A DNA stretch of 64,000 nt from Spongiivirga citrea. Its GTDB lineage: Bacteria > Bacteroidota > Bacteroidia > Flavobacteriales > Flavobacteriaceae. The DNA is taken from NCBI RefSeq assembly GCF_010671565.1, contig NZ_JAABOQ010000006.1:1-64000 (forward strand), given 5' to 3'. The notes beneath the pieces are model-generated. The model saw only the letters and a list, made by a program, of their open reading frames with translations, did no database searches and was not told the origin of the DNA. Positions 45,320 to 53,784 of this stretch are shown piece by piece (the stretch's first letter is position 1; each line of letters opens with the position of its first letter). A program made the position numbers and the translations under genes.

Positions 45320-45805
45320 TTATTGATAACTTCTAATAATAATCTCGCGACCAGTACCCTCCATATTGATTTTCAAATTCTCAGTAATAGAATTTGTTCC
45401 AATACGAAGTACAGACAAACCAACCCCATCTTGAAAGATTTGAGAATTTACCTGAGAAGCAGTATATGTACCATAACTACTTGTGACGCTGTTGTTATTA
45501 CCTAATTGAACAATGTTCTCTATCAAAGATACATTACCCGTATCTAGTGAAACATAATTATTGTCTCCATTTTGCGTGACGGATATTGCATTATTTCCAG
45601 AAGAACTGATCTTAGAAAAATTAGCTAGTCCAGTTTGTTGAATGAACACCACATTTTGTGTCGGTGCATTATCAGCAGAAAACTGACTAACAGTATTTAG
45701 ACCCACTTGAGATAGAAAGACACCAGAATCTGGACGCTTTATCTCCGTTTGCGCAACAGTAATAGATGTAATGAAAAGAAAAATTAGTAAGACTACTTTT
45801 TTCAT
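45320..45805 (-). CDS. Curlin-repeat protein, probable nucleator CsgB-like
   Basis: The 161-residue protein has a signal peptide ending TVAQ and four to five degenerate curlin repeats (QVGLNTVSQF, QQTGLANFSKI, TQNGDNNYVSL, QLGNNNSVTS, FQDGVGLSVL). A basic C-terminus closes it (GREIIIRSYQ), as in CsgB, whose last repeat anchors it to the cell. It follows the large curlin gene after 80 bp with a hairpin in between, consistent with lower expression than the major subunit. A minor-subunit role is inferred from position and repeat divergence. Confidence 0.82.
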   Translation of the reverse strand: MKKVVLLIFLFITSITVAQTEIKRPDSGVFLSQVGLNTVSQFSADNAPTQNVVFIQQTGLANFSKISSSGNNAISVTQNGDNNYVSLDTGNVSLIENIVQLGNNNSVTSSYGTYTASQVNSQIFQDGVGLSVLRIGTNSITENLKINMEGTGREIIIRSYQ

Positions 45806-45830
45806 AACACTTGGGTTTATTTTAGGTAAA

Positions 45831-45868
45831 ATAAAAATAACACTGCATCGAATTATTCGATGCAGTGT
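45831..45868 (-). terminator. Partial terminator / mRNA hairpin between csgA- and csgB-like genes
   Basis: ACACTGCATCGAA (45840-45852) and TTCGATGCAGTGT (45856-45868) form a perfect 13-bp stem with a 3-nt loop. On the minus strand it is followed by TATTTTTATTTT. It probably terminates most transcripts after the major subunit gene and stabilises its 3' end. Confidence 0.8.
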
Positions 45869-45885
45869 TTAATATACTTATTTTT

Positions 45886-47250
45886 TTAGTTACCGTTATT
45901 TTGGTTAACAACAGCAGTATTACCAACACCAATTTGTCTAGTAACATTAAAGTGTCCAGTACCAAATTGAGTTGTTGTAGAGGTATTTCCTTCACCCAAT
46001 TGACCATCAACAGCAAAGTTACCGCTACCAAATTGTAAAATTGTGCTTGTATTACGACTGCCATCTTGGAAAGCTCCAGCTTGGTTCTCATCACCAAGTT
46101 GGAAAATTGAACTTAAGTTGCCTCCGCCAAAAGTGAGTAAATTTTGCTCCGTAACGATTACGTTGCCATTACCAAATTGTCTTTGGTCGGCCACATTCTC
46201 ATCTTCTTCTTGGTTAGCTTCCGCATAGTTACCATCACCAAATTGTTCTTGTACAACGAAGCCATTTCTTGAAGCAAAGAAAAATGATCCTTGTGTCACT
46301 TGAGCCTCATTGCCAGTTCCGTCTTGATATGTTACGGCAAGATTATCTGTACCTGTTTGTCTCTGCACAGCTAAATTTTCACCTCCAAATGCAAAAAGAT
46401 TCTGCTCAATTATCGCATTGTTTCCAATACCGTCTTGTAATTGACCTGCAAGGTTTCCAACTTCCTCCTGTGTAATAGTTGCCTCGTTATCTTCTCCAAA
46501 CTGTAGTTGTACAGCCTGACCATCAGTAGATGCAAAGAAGAAAGAACCTTGATTAATAGTTGCCGTGTTGGCAGTACCATCCTGCTCTTGTAAACTTATA
46601 TTACCGTCACCCAGTTGTGTAACAGTTGCTTCGTTATCTCCACCAAAAAAGAGTAAGTTTTGATTAATTTCCGCCTGATTACCATTTCCGAACTGTACAA
46701 CAATTGCTTCATTCGCATCCTCTTCCTGAGCAATTGAAGCTTCATTATCGTCACCTAGTTGATCTACTACAGCGACACCATTTCGAGATTCAAATGCATC
46801 AGATCCTTGACGAATTTCTCCACTGTTAGCATTACCATCTTGGAATACCAACGCGTCATTTTCTGTACCAACTTGAGAAATATTCCCTTCGTTATCTCCT
46901 CCGAAGAAAAATAAGTTTTGTAAAACGTTAGCGATGTTAAGGCCACCTGCCTGTGCAACTGTAGCTGCGTTGCCAAATTCCTCTTGTTCAACATTCGTGA
47001 AATTAGAACGTCCAGACTGTGAAACGTCCGAAGTACCTCCATTAGATGCAAAAAGATCAGAACCTTGACGAACATTTATAACATTAGCATCACCATTTTG
47101 AGTAGTAATAGATACATTACGTCCCCCTGTTTGATTGATTGTTACTTCGTTGTCATTACCCTCTGTTGTGTTGTCACTTGAATTGTCTTGCGCAGATAGA
47201 GCTACACATGCACCCAAAGCGAATGCAATACCTAAAAAGTTTTTTTTCAT
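45886..47250 (-). CDS. Large curlin-repeat amyloid subunit (CsgA-like)
   Basis: The 454-residue protein has a signal peptide ending VALSAQ. The mature chain is made wholly of curlin-type strands (pattern x-A-x-x-x-Q-x-G-x-x-N, with Gln, Asn and Gly ladders). E. coli CsgA is 151 residues with five repeats of about 22; here about 20 strand-turn units are visible. They are organised into five 86-residue super-repeats, each with an aromatic GG insertion (NLFFFGGDN) and, in the first four, a second insertion (QGSFFFASxxG). The protein is strongly acidic. First gene of the curli operon, 400 bp from the divergent fadD. Confidence 0.92.
   Translation of the reverse strand: MKKNFLGIAFALGACVALSAQDNSSDNTTEGNDNEVTINQTGGRNVSITTQNGDANVINVRQGSDLFASNGGTSDVSQSGRSNFTNVEQEEFGNAATVAQAGGLNIANVLQNLFFFGGDNEGNISQVGTENDALVFQDGNANSGEIRQGSDAFESRNGVAVVDQLGDDNEASIAQEEDANEAIVVQFGNGNQAEINQNLLFFGGDNEATVTQLGDGNISLQEQDGTANTATINQGSFFFASTDGQAVQLQFGEDNEATITQEEVGNLAGQLQDGIGNNAIIEQNLFAFGGENLAVQRQTGTDNLAVTYQDGTGNEAQVTQGSFFFASRNGFVVQEQFGDGNYAEANQEEDENVADQRQFGNGNVIVTEQNLLTFGGGNLSSIFQLGDENQAGAFQDGSRNTSTILQFGSGNFAVDGQLGEGNTSTTTQFGTGHFNVTRQIGVGNTAVVNQNNGN
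45889..47175 (-). repeat. Five tandem 86-residue (258-bp) super-repeats in the CsgA-like gene
   Basis: Counting residues, units run 26-111, 112-197, 198-283, 284-369 and 370-454. Units 2-4 are exactly 86 residues each and align without gaps: GG loop near position 6, QDG near 26, QGS near 37, QEE near 64, final EQ/NQ at 86. Unit 1 has diverged at its GG loop, and unit 5 has lost the GSFFFAS insertion. Confidence 0.85.
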
Positions 47251-47650
47251 GGTAAGTGTTTTAGATTAATGTTTAATGATTATTTATTTAGTCCTTACCA
47301 AAACAAGAAATAAATTAGGTTCAGTGATATAAGATTGTGGGTTTTTTGTGACAAAAAAATAGAATTCCTTCATCACAGTGTGAAGCTAATGAATTATCAT
47401 TCAATTAGAAAACAAATTACCGTGAGATAATAGAATAATTAGATAAACTGCTCAATATTGTACTTGTTGTGAATTTAACATTGATTATCCTACATGTTTA
47501 ATAAATGAACTTTTATAGCCATATAAGTATAGTTTTAATCACCTAATTGATTTTCAGCAAATTCACAATATCGCAACGGATTTTTTGATAATCCATTTGA
47601 AAACCGCTGGTATTTCTCTATTTTGCAAGACTGAATATTATTGAATACCA
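47251..47650. promoter_or_regulatory. 400-bp divergent control region between curli operon and fadD
   Basis: No reading frame or RNA gene is visible. It contains the 11-bp palindrome TCACAGTGTGA (47373-47383), 123 bp upstream of the csgA-like start, which resembles half-site spacing of CRP/FNR-type or other dimeric regulators. No exact TAnnTTTG box is found for the curli side; for fadD only a one-base-short TATTTTG occurs near 47618. Confidence 0.4.
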
Positions 47651-49426
47651 ATGACACAAATTACACGCCTTTTTGATATACCCTATCATCAATTAGAAAA
47701 ATACAACCTTGAAAAATCATTAATCACCAAACATAATGGTGAGTGGGTTGCTACTTCTACCAAAGCATATGTTGACAAGGCAAATGCGATAAGTCGTGGT
47801 CTACTACGTTTAGGAGTTCAGCCAAATGACAAGGTTGCGATAATTTCTATGACCAATAGAACTGAATGGAACATTATAGATATTGGTGTGTTGCAGATTG
47901 GAGCACAAGATGTGCCCATCTACCCAACGATTTCTCAAGAAGATTACGAATATGTACTAAACCACTCTGAATCAAAATACTGTTTCGTTTCCTGTTCTGA
48001 GGTATTAGGAAAAGTAGAAGCAATTAAAGACAAAGTACCTTCCTTAAAAGAGGTTTATTCATTTGATGAGCTAGGAACTTGTAAAAATTGGAAAGAGGTC
48101 CTAGAATTGGGTGCAGACGAAAGCAACCAACAAGAAGTCGAAAAGCTAAAAGATGCAGTAAAACCAACTGATCTTGCTACCTTAATATATACATCTGGTA
48201 CCACGGGCCGACCTAAGGGAGTGATGTTATCCCATGATAATATTGTCAGTAATATGAATTCTTGTACAAAAAGACTTCCTATTGAACTAGGGGTTTCAAA
48301 GGCTCTTAGTTTTTTACCAGTATGTCATATATATGAACGGATGACCTTATACGTATATCAATTTGCGGGAGTAGGAATTTATTTTGCCGAATCTCTTGAA
48401 AAAATTGGAGAGAATGCGCAGGAGATTCGTCCAAATATGATGACCTGTGTACCTAGACTTCTTGAGAAGGTATATGACAAGATTATTGCTAAAGGTACCG
48501 ACCTAAAGGGTATTAAAAAGAAATTGTTCTTTTGGGCAGTTGATCTTGGGTTAAAATACGAACCATACAGAGCAAACGGCTGGTGGTACGAATTCCAATT
48601 AAAAATAGCTAGAAAACTCATCTTTTCTAAGTGGCAAGAAGCCCTTGGAGGGGAATTAGATGTTATCTCATCAGGTAGTGCAGCATTGCAACCTAGATTA
48701 GCAAGAGTTTTTAATGCTGCCGGTCTTCCGGTTATGGAAGGCTATGGTCTAACGGAGACGTCTCCGGTTGTTTCTGTTAATGAAGAAATAAATCGTGGAT
48801 TAAAAATGGGAACTGTAGGCCGTATTATCGATGGTGTTGAAGTAAAGATTGCCGAGGATGGCGAAATTCTTGTCAAAGGACCTAATGTTATGCAAGGCTA
48901 TTATAAGGATCAAGAAAAAACAGATGAGGTCATAAACAAAGATGGATATTTTCACACAGGAGATATAGGAGAAGTCGATGCTGATAATTTCTTAAAAATT
49001 ACCGATCGTAAAAAGGAAATGTTTAAAACCTCAGGTGGTAAATATGTAGCACCACAACTTCTTGAGAATAGATTTAAACAAAGTCGATTTATTGAGCAAA
49101 TTATGGTTGTAGGTGAAGGCGAAAAAATGCCAGCAGCTTTGATTCAGTTAAATTTTGAATTTATAAATGATTGGGCAGAACGGCATGATATTGCGTTAGG
49201 AGATAAGAATGAAATTGTAACCAATCAAATAGTTATCGATCGCATTCAGGAGGAAGTAGACGAGGCAAATATCGATTTTGCGAAATGGGAAAAAGTAAAA
49301 CAATTTAGATTAACACCAGACGTTTGGACAATCGATGGTGGTCACGTTACTCCTACCCTAAAACTTAGAAGAAAGATTATTAAAGAAAAATACATGACCT
49401 TATATAATGATATATACGGGCACTAG
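47651..49426 (+). CDS. Long-chain fatty acid-CoA ligase (AMP-forming)
   Basis: The 591-residue enzyme activates fatty acids to acyl-CoA. ANL-superfamily motifs are clear: ATP loop LIYTSGTTGRPKGVMLSH, VMEGYGLTETSPVVS, YFHTGDIGEVDADNFLKITD, and the catalytic lysine region TPTLKLRRKIIKEKY. The length and LRRK-type end fit the long-chain group (FACS/FadD15-like) rather than acetyl-CoA synthetase. It precedes the MarR-fadNAE operon by a terminator and belongs to the same pathway. Long-chain specificity is inferred from family resemblance and context. Confidence 0.92.
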   Translation: MTQITRLFDIPYHQLEKYNLEKSLITKHNGEWVATSTKAYVDKANAISRGLLRLGVQPNDKVAIISMTNRTEWNIIDIGVLQIGAQDVPIYPTISQEDYEYVLNHSESKYCFVSCSEVLGKVEAIKDKVPSLKEVYSFDELGTCKNWKEVLELGADESNQQEVEKLKDAVKPTDLATLIYTSGTTGRPKGVMLSHDNIVSNMNSCTKRLPIELGVSKALSFLPVCHIYERMTLYVYQFAGVGIYFAESLEKIGENAQEIRPNMMTCVPRLLEKVYDKIIAKGTDLKGIKKKLFFWAVDLGLKYEPYRANGWWYEFQLKIARKLIFSKWQEALGGELDVISSGSAALQPRLARVFNAAGLPVMEGYGLTETSPVVSVNEEINRGLKMGTVGRIIDGVEVKIAEDGEILVKGPNVMQGYYKDQEKTDEVINKDGYFHTGDIGEVDADNFLKITDRKKEMFKTSGGKYVAPQLLENRFKQSRFIEQIMVVGEGEKMPAALIQLNFEFINDWAERHDIALGDKNEIVTNQIVIDRIQEEVDEANIDFAKWEKVKQFRLTPDVWTIDGGHVTPTLKLRRKIIKEKYMTLYNDIYGH

Positions 49427-49455
49427 AAAATAATTCTTGGCTTAAAACATTTATG

Positions 49456-49487
49456 AAACTCTCTTTTTTAAGGGAGTTTTTTTATGG
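49456..49487 (+). terminator. Terminator after the acyl-CoA ligase gene
   Basis: AAACTCTC pairs with GGGAGTTT (one T-G pair) around TTTTTTAA and is followed by a T-run, about 30 bp after the stop. Confidence 0.7.
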
Positions 49488-49540
49488 ATACAATTATACA
49501 ACTACCATATATTTAGCGATTTATAATATTAACACTTATT

Positions 49541-49560
49541 TTACTATGCATGCATAGTAA
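49541..49560. promoter_or_regulatory. Perfect 20-bp palindrome, candidate MarR operator
   Basis: TTACTATGCATGCATAGTAA is its own reverse complement. It ends 8 bp before the -7 box of the MarR-fad operon, so a bound dimer would cover the -33/-10 interval and block RNA polymerase. Size and AT-flanked symmetry fit MarR-family operators. Confidence 0.75.
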
Positions 49561-49568
49561 TTTTTTCT

Positions 49569-49576
49569 TATATTTG
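49569..49576 (+). promoter_or_regulatory. -7 box of the MarR-fad operon
   Basis: TATATTTG, an exact TAnnTTTG match 17 bp upstream of the marR ATG. The -33 position falls inside the palindrome and shows no TTG. Confidence 0.65.
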
Positions 49577-49593
49577 ACATCCACAAAAAATAT

Positions 49594-50049
49594 ATGAAAG
49601 ACAAAACAATTGATTATGCATTAAGAGCCACCTGGCAAGCAGTAGCAAAAATGTATAATGAAGAGGCCTCAAAATTTCAAAGTACAATGGCGACGGGTTT
49701 CGCTTTACTAAGTATCGACCCGGATGAAGGTACTCCCTCTACATCACTAGGACCAAGAATGGGAATGGAAGCCACCAGCTTATCAAGAACATTAAAATCG
49801 ATGGAAGAAAAAGGATTGATTGTTCGCAAACCGAATCCTGAAGACGGCCGCGGTGTTCTAATTTATCTAACCGATTTCGGAAAAGAAAAGAGAGCTGTTT
49901 CGAAAGATGTAGTTGTTACATTCAATGAAACAATAAGAGAGTGCGTTTCAGAAAGCCAATTAAACAGCTTTTTTGAAGTAACAGAAATAATCAATGATTT
50001 AATATCATCAAGAAAAATATTTGATCAAAAAGAAGTAATCACTAACTAA
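49594..50049 (+). CDS. MarR-family transcriptional regulator of the fatty-acid operon
   Basis: The 151-residue protein has the MarR winged-helix layout: dimer helix at the start (YALRATWQAVAKMYNEEA), recognition helix region LGPRMGMEATSLSRTLKSME, and the wing with EDGRGVLIYLTDFGK, where the D-x-R of the beta-wing is conserved. It is the first gene of an operon with fadN, fadA and fadE homologues (gaps 3, 62 and 73 bp). It most likely represses them by binding the 20-bp palindrome upstream, with an acyl-CoA or fatty acid as inducer; the ligand is an inference. Confidence 0.88.
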   Translation: MKDKTIDYALRATWQAVAKMYNEEASKFQSTMATGFALLSIDPDEGTPSTSLGPRMGMEATSLSRTLKSMEEKGLIVRKPNPEDGRGVLIYLTDFGKEKRAVSKDVVVTFNETIRECVSESQLNSFFEVTEIINDLISSRKIFDQKEVITN

Positions 50050-50052
50050 GTT

Positions 50053-52458
50053 ATGACTAGAAGAATCAAAAGTGTAGCCGTAATAGGCTCGGGTATTATG
50101 GGAAGCGGTATCGCTTGTCATTTTGCTAACATAGGTGTTGAAGTATTATTGCTAGACATCGTCCCAAGAGAACTAAATGACAAAGAAAAAGCGAAAGGGC
50201 TGACGTTAGAAGATAAAGTGGTAAGAAACCGCTTGGTTAACGACTCACTTACGGCCGCTTTAAAATCGAAACCTTCTCCTATTTATCACCAAAAATTTGC
50301 AAGCCGAATTACTACAGGCAACCTAGAAGATGATATTGCAAAAGTTGGTCAGGTAGATTGGATTATTGAGGTGGTAGTTGAAAGACTAGACATCAAAAAA
50401 ATGGTATTCGAAAACTTAGAGAAATACCGCAAACCAGGAACACTTATTACATCGAATACTTCTGGTATCCCTATCAATTTTATGAGTGAAGGTCGCAGTG
50501 ACGATTTCCAAAAACATTTCTGCGGAACACACTTCTTTAATCCTGCGCGATACCTTAAACTTTTTGAAATAATTCCTGGTCCAAAGACAGATCCGGCTGT
50601 TCTTGAGTTTTTAAATGGTTATGGCGAACAGTTTTTAGGAAAAACATCGGTTGTAGCTAAGGATACTCCTGCATTTATAGGAAACCGTATCGGGATATTC
50701 TCAATTATGAGTTTATTCCATATGGTAAAAGAACTAGACATGACTATCGAAGAAGTTGATAAACTTTCAGGTCCTGTTATTGGTCGTCCTAAGTCAGCAA
50801 CCTTCCGTACTGTAGATGTGGTTGGTCTAGATACTTTAGTTCATGTTGCAAACGGAATTGCTGAGAATTGCCCAGATGACGAGCGTCATGAATTATTTAA
50901 ACTTCCAGATTTCATCAATACAATGATGGAGAATAAATGGTTAGGAAGTAAAACTGGGCAAGGTTTTTATAAAAAAGTAAAAGGAGAAGGTGGTAAAAGA
51001 GAAATTCTTTCTCTTGACCTGAATACCTTAGATTATAGAGCTAAGAAAAGAGCGAGCTTCGCTACCTTGGAAATGACCAAGACCATCGATAATGTGGTTG
51101 ATCGTTTTAAAGTGTTGGTGGCGGGTAAAGATAAAGCTGGTGAATTCTATCGTAAAACATTAGCGGCATTGTTCGCTTATGTATCTAACAGAATTCCGGA
51201 AATTACTGATGATCTTTATAAGATTGATGATGCCATGAAAGCTGGTTTTGGCTGGGAGCACGGTCCTTTCCAAATTTGGGATGCTATCGGTGTTGAAAAA
51301 GGAATTGAAATCATGAAAGCTGAAGGTCTTGAGCCAGCAGCTTGGGTAAACGATATGTTAGCAGCAGGAAGTTCTTCTTTCTACACTGTTAAAGATGGCG
51401 CTACTTTGGCTTACGATATTCCTAAGAAATCACAAGAAAAAGTACCTGGTCAAGATGCATTCATTATTCTTGATAACATTCGCAAAACAAGTGAAGTATT
51501 CAAAAATAGCGGTGTAGTAGTTGAAGATCTCGGAGATGGCATTTTAAATGTTGAATTCCAAAGTAAAATGAACACTATTGGTGGTGATGTACTTGCAGGA
51601 TTGAACAAAGCGATCGATATGGCTGAAAAAGATTACCAAGGACTTGTTGTTGGTAATCAAGGAGCTAACTTTTCGGTGGGTGCCAATATTGGGATGATTT
51701 TTATGATGGCAGTTGAGCAGGAATATGATGAGCTTAATATGGCGATCAAGTACTTCCAAGATAGTATGATGCGCATGCGTTATTCATCAATCCCAACTAT
51801 TGCGGCTCCTCACGGAATGACTTTAGGCGGTGGTTGTGAGTTGACAATGCATGCTGACAGAGCTGTCGTAGCTGCCGAAACCTATATGGGACTTGTTGAA
51901 TTCGGCGTTGGTGTAATTCCTGGCGGTGGTGGTTCTAAAGAAATGGCACTCCGTGCAGCAGATACATTTAAAAAGAATGATGTTGAGTTGAATGTTCTTC
52001 AGGAGTATTTCTTAACTGTTGGTATGGCAAAAGTATCAACTTCCGCCTATGAAGCCTTTGATCTTGGTGTGCTTTTAAAAGGAAGAGACTCAATCGTTGT
52101 AAATAAAGATCGTCAGATAGCAACAGCTAAAAAGCATGCAATGTTAATGGCAGAATCTGGTTATACGCAGCCACCTAAACGCAAAGATGTTAAGGTACTT
52201 GGTAAGCAAGCCCTAGGTATGTTCTTAGTAGGAACTGACAGCATGGAAGCTTCTCATTATATATCAGAACACGATAAAAAGATCGCAAATAAACTAGCAT
52301 ATGTAATGGCTGGTGGAGATCTTTCTGAACCTACAATGGTAAGCGAACAATACTTACTTGACATTGAACGCGAAGCCTTTTTAAGTCTATGTACTGAGCG
52401 TAAAACCTTAGAGCGTATAGAGCACATGTTGAAGAAAGGGAAGCCATTAAGAAATTAG
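50053..52458 (+). CDS. fadN: 3-hydroxyacyl-CoA dehydrogenase / enoyl-CoA hydratase (FadN-type)
   Basis: The 801-residue bifunctional beta-oxidation enzyme carries out hydration and NAD-dependent oxidation of enoyl-CoA. The dehydrogenase comes first: AVIGSGIMGSGIACHFANIG binds NAD, THFFNPARYLKLFEIIPG holds the catalytic His, and a second C-terminal helical domain covers about 360-460. The hydratase is at the C-terminal end (about 490-690: NFSVGANIGMIF oxyanion hole, HGMTLGGGCELTMHADR, FGVGVIPGGGGSKE). This dehydrogenase-first order is that of Bacillus FadN and opposite to E. coli FadB. Co-transcribed with the thiolase and acyl-CoA dehydrogenase genes. Confidence 0.94.
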   Translation: MTRRIKSVAVIGSGIMGSGIACHFANIGVEVLLLDIVPRELNDKEKAKGLTLEDKVVRNRLVNDSLTAALKSKPSPIYHQKFASRITTGNLEDDIAKVGQVDWIIEVVVERLDIKKMVFENLEKYRKPGTLITSNTSGIPINFMSEGRSDDFQKHFCGTHFFNPARYLKLFEIIPGPKTDPAVLEFLNGYGEQFLGKTSVVAKDTPAFIGNRIGIFSIMSLFHMVKELDMTIEEVDKLSGPVIGRPKSATFRTVDVVGLDTLVHVANGIAENCPDDERHELFKLPDFINTMMENKWLGSKTGQGFYKKVKGEGGKREILSLDLNTLDYRAKKRASFATLEMTKTIDNVVDRFKVLVAGKDKAGEFYRKTLAALFAYVSNRIPEITDDLYKIDDAMKAGFGWEHGPFQIWDAIGVEKGIEIMKAEGLEPAAWVNDMLAAGSSSFYTVKDGATLAYDIPKKSQEKVPGQDAFIILDNIRKTSEVFKNSGVVVEDLGDGILNVEFQSKMNTIGGDVLAGLNKAIDMAEKDYQGLVVGNQGANFSVGANIGMIFMMAVEQEYDELNMAIKYFQDSMMRMRYSSIPTIAAPHGMTLGGGCELTMHADRAVVAAETYMGLVEFGVGVIPGGGGSKEMALRAADTFKKNDVELNVLQEYFLTVGMAKVSTSAYEAFDLGVLLKGRDSIVVNKDRQIATAKKHAMLMAESGYTQPPKRKDVKVLGKQALGMFLVGTDSMEASHYISEHDKKIANKLAYVMAGGDLSEPTMVSEQYLLDIEREAFLSLCTERKTLERIEHMLKKGKPLRN

Positions 52459-52520
52459 AATAAGGAAAACGAAACTGTAACTATTCAATTCATTTTTCGA
52501 ATTCAAAAAAATCAAAAAAT

Positions 52521-53711
52521 ATGAAAACAGCATATATAGTAAAAGGATATAGAACCGCGGTAGGAAAAGCTCCAAAAGGTTTGTTCCGGTTTAAAAGAAC
52601 AGATGAGCTTGCTGCTGAGACTATTCAACACATGATGAAGGAGTTACCCGGCTTAGATAAGTCACGTATTGACGACGTCATTGTTGGTAATGCAATGCCA
52701 GAAGGATCGCAAGGTCTTAATATGGCGCGTTTAATCTCATTAATGGGATTGGATACCATTGATGTTCCTGGCGTAACCGTAAACCGTTTTTGTTCATCAG
52801 GACTAGAAACTATTGGTATTGCAACTGCTAAAATTCAAGCTGGAATGGCAGATTGTATCATTGCAGGTGGTGCAGAAAGTATGAGTGCCGTACCAATGAC
52901 AGGATACAAGACTGAGCTAAACTATGACTTAGTAAAATCTGGACATGAAGATTATTATTGGGGAATGGGTAATACTGCGGAGGCAGTAGCAAATCAATTT
53001 AAAGTATCTCGTGAAGATCAAGATGAATTTGCATACAACTCACATATGAAAGCGCTAAAAGCACAAGCTGAAGATCGTTTTCAAGATCAGATTGCACCAA
53101 TCAATGTAGAGCAAGTTTACATCGATGTTAATGGAAAAAAAGCAACAAAATCATATACTGTAAATAAAGATGAAGGCCCGCGTAAAGGAACTAGTAAAGA
53201 GGTTCTCGGAAAACTTCGTCCTGTATTTGCTGCTGGCGGGAGTGTTACGGCTGGTAACTCGTCACAAATGAGTGATGGTGCCGCTTTTGTAATGATTATG
53301 AGCGAAGACATGGTAAAAGAACTAAATCTTGAACCAATTGCTCGCATGGTTAATTATGCAGCTGCTGGTGTAGAGCCCCGTATTATGGGAATTGGTCCAG
53401 TAAAAGCTATTCCAAAAGCATTAAAACAAGCTGGATTAAAACAAGACGATATCGATTTAATAGAATTGAATGAAGCTTTCGCTTCACAGTCATTAGCCGT
53501 AATGCGTGAGCTTGATTTAAATCAGGATATCGTAAATGTAAATGGTGGTGCAATTGCATTAGGTCATCCACTTGGTTGTACTGGAGCAAAACTTTCAGTT
53601 CAGCTATTTGACGAAATGCGCAAGCGTGACATGAAAGGTAAATACGGCATGGTAACCATGTGTGTAGGTACTGGCCAAGGTGCAGCGGGAATTTTCGAAT
53701 TTTTAAATTAA
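52521..53711 (+). CDS. fadA: Acetyl-CoA C-acyltransferase (3-ketoacyl-CoA thiolase)
   Basis: The 396-residue thiolase has the nucleophilic cysteine in [15 protein letters not shown]. The His of the second site is in [16 protein letters not shown], and the second catalytic cysteine is in [17 protein letters not shown]. The N-terminus [17 protein letters not shown] is typical. It cleaves 3-ketoacyl-CoA to acetyl-CoA and a shortened acyl-CoA, the last step of each beta-oxidation round. Position after FadN and before FadE supports a degradative rather than biosynthetic role. Confidence 0.95.
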   Translation: MKTAYIVKGYRTAVGKAPKGLFRFKRTDELAAETIQHMMKELPGLDKSRIDDVIVGNAMPEGSQGLNMARLISLMGLDTIDVPGVTVNRFCSSGLETIGIATAKIQAGMADCIIAGGAESMSAVPMTGYKTELNYDLVKSGHEDYYWGMGNTAEAVANQFKVSREDQDEFAYNSHMKALKAQAEDRFQDQIAPINVEQVYIDVNGKKATKSYTVNKDEGPRKGTSKEVLGKLRPVFAAGGSVTAGNSSQMSDGAAFVMIMSEDMVKELNLEPIARMVNYAAAGVEPRIMGIGPVKAIPKALKQAGLKQDDIDLIELNEAFASQSLAVMRELDLNQDIVNVNGGAIALGHPLGCTGAKLSVQLFDEMRKRDMKGKYGMVTMCVGTGQGAAGIFEFLN

Positions 53712-53728
53712 TTAAAATAAAACAAGAA

Positions 53729-53759
53729 TTAAGTATTGGAGCTACAATTCAATACTTAA
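53729..53759 (+). other. Intercistronic hairpin between fadA and fadE
   Basis: TTAAGTATTG (53729-53738) and CAATACTTAA (53750-53759) form a perfect 10-bp stem with an 11-nt loop. No T-run follows, so it is more likely an mRNA stability or processing element than a terminator. Confidence 0.55.
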
Positions 53760-53784
53760 AACTAACTACTAAAATCTGTTAGCT

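Noticed and set aside
45822-47075. Several long open frames in other phases across the curlin gene
   Set aside because: They arise from the repetitive codon pattern of the curlin repeats and encode low-complexity Leu-rich sequence.
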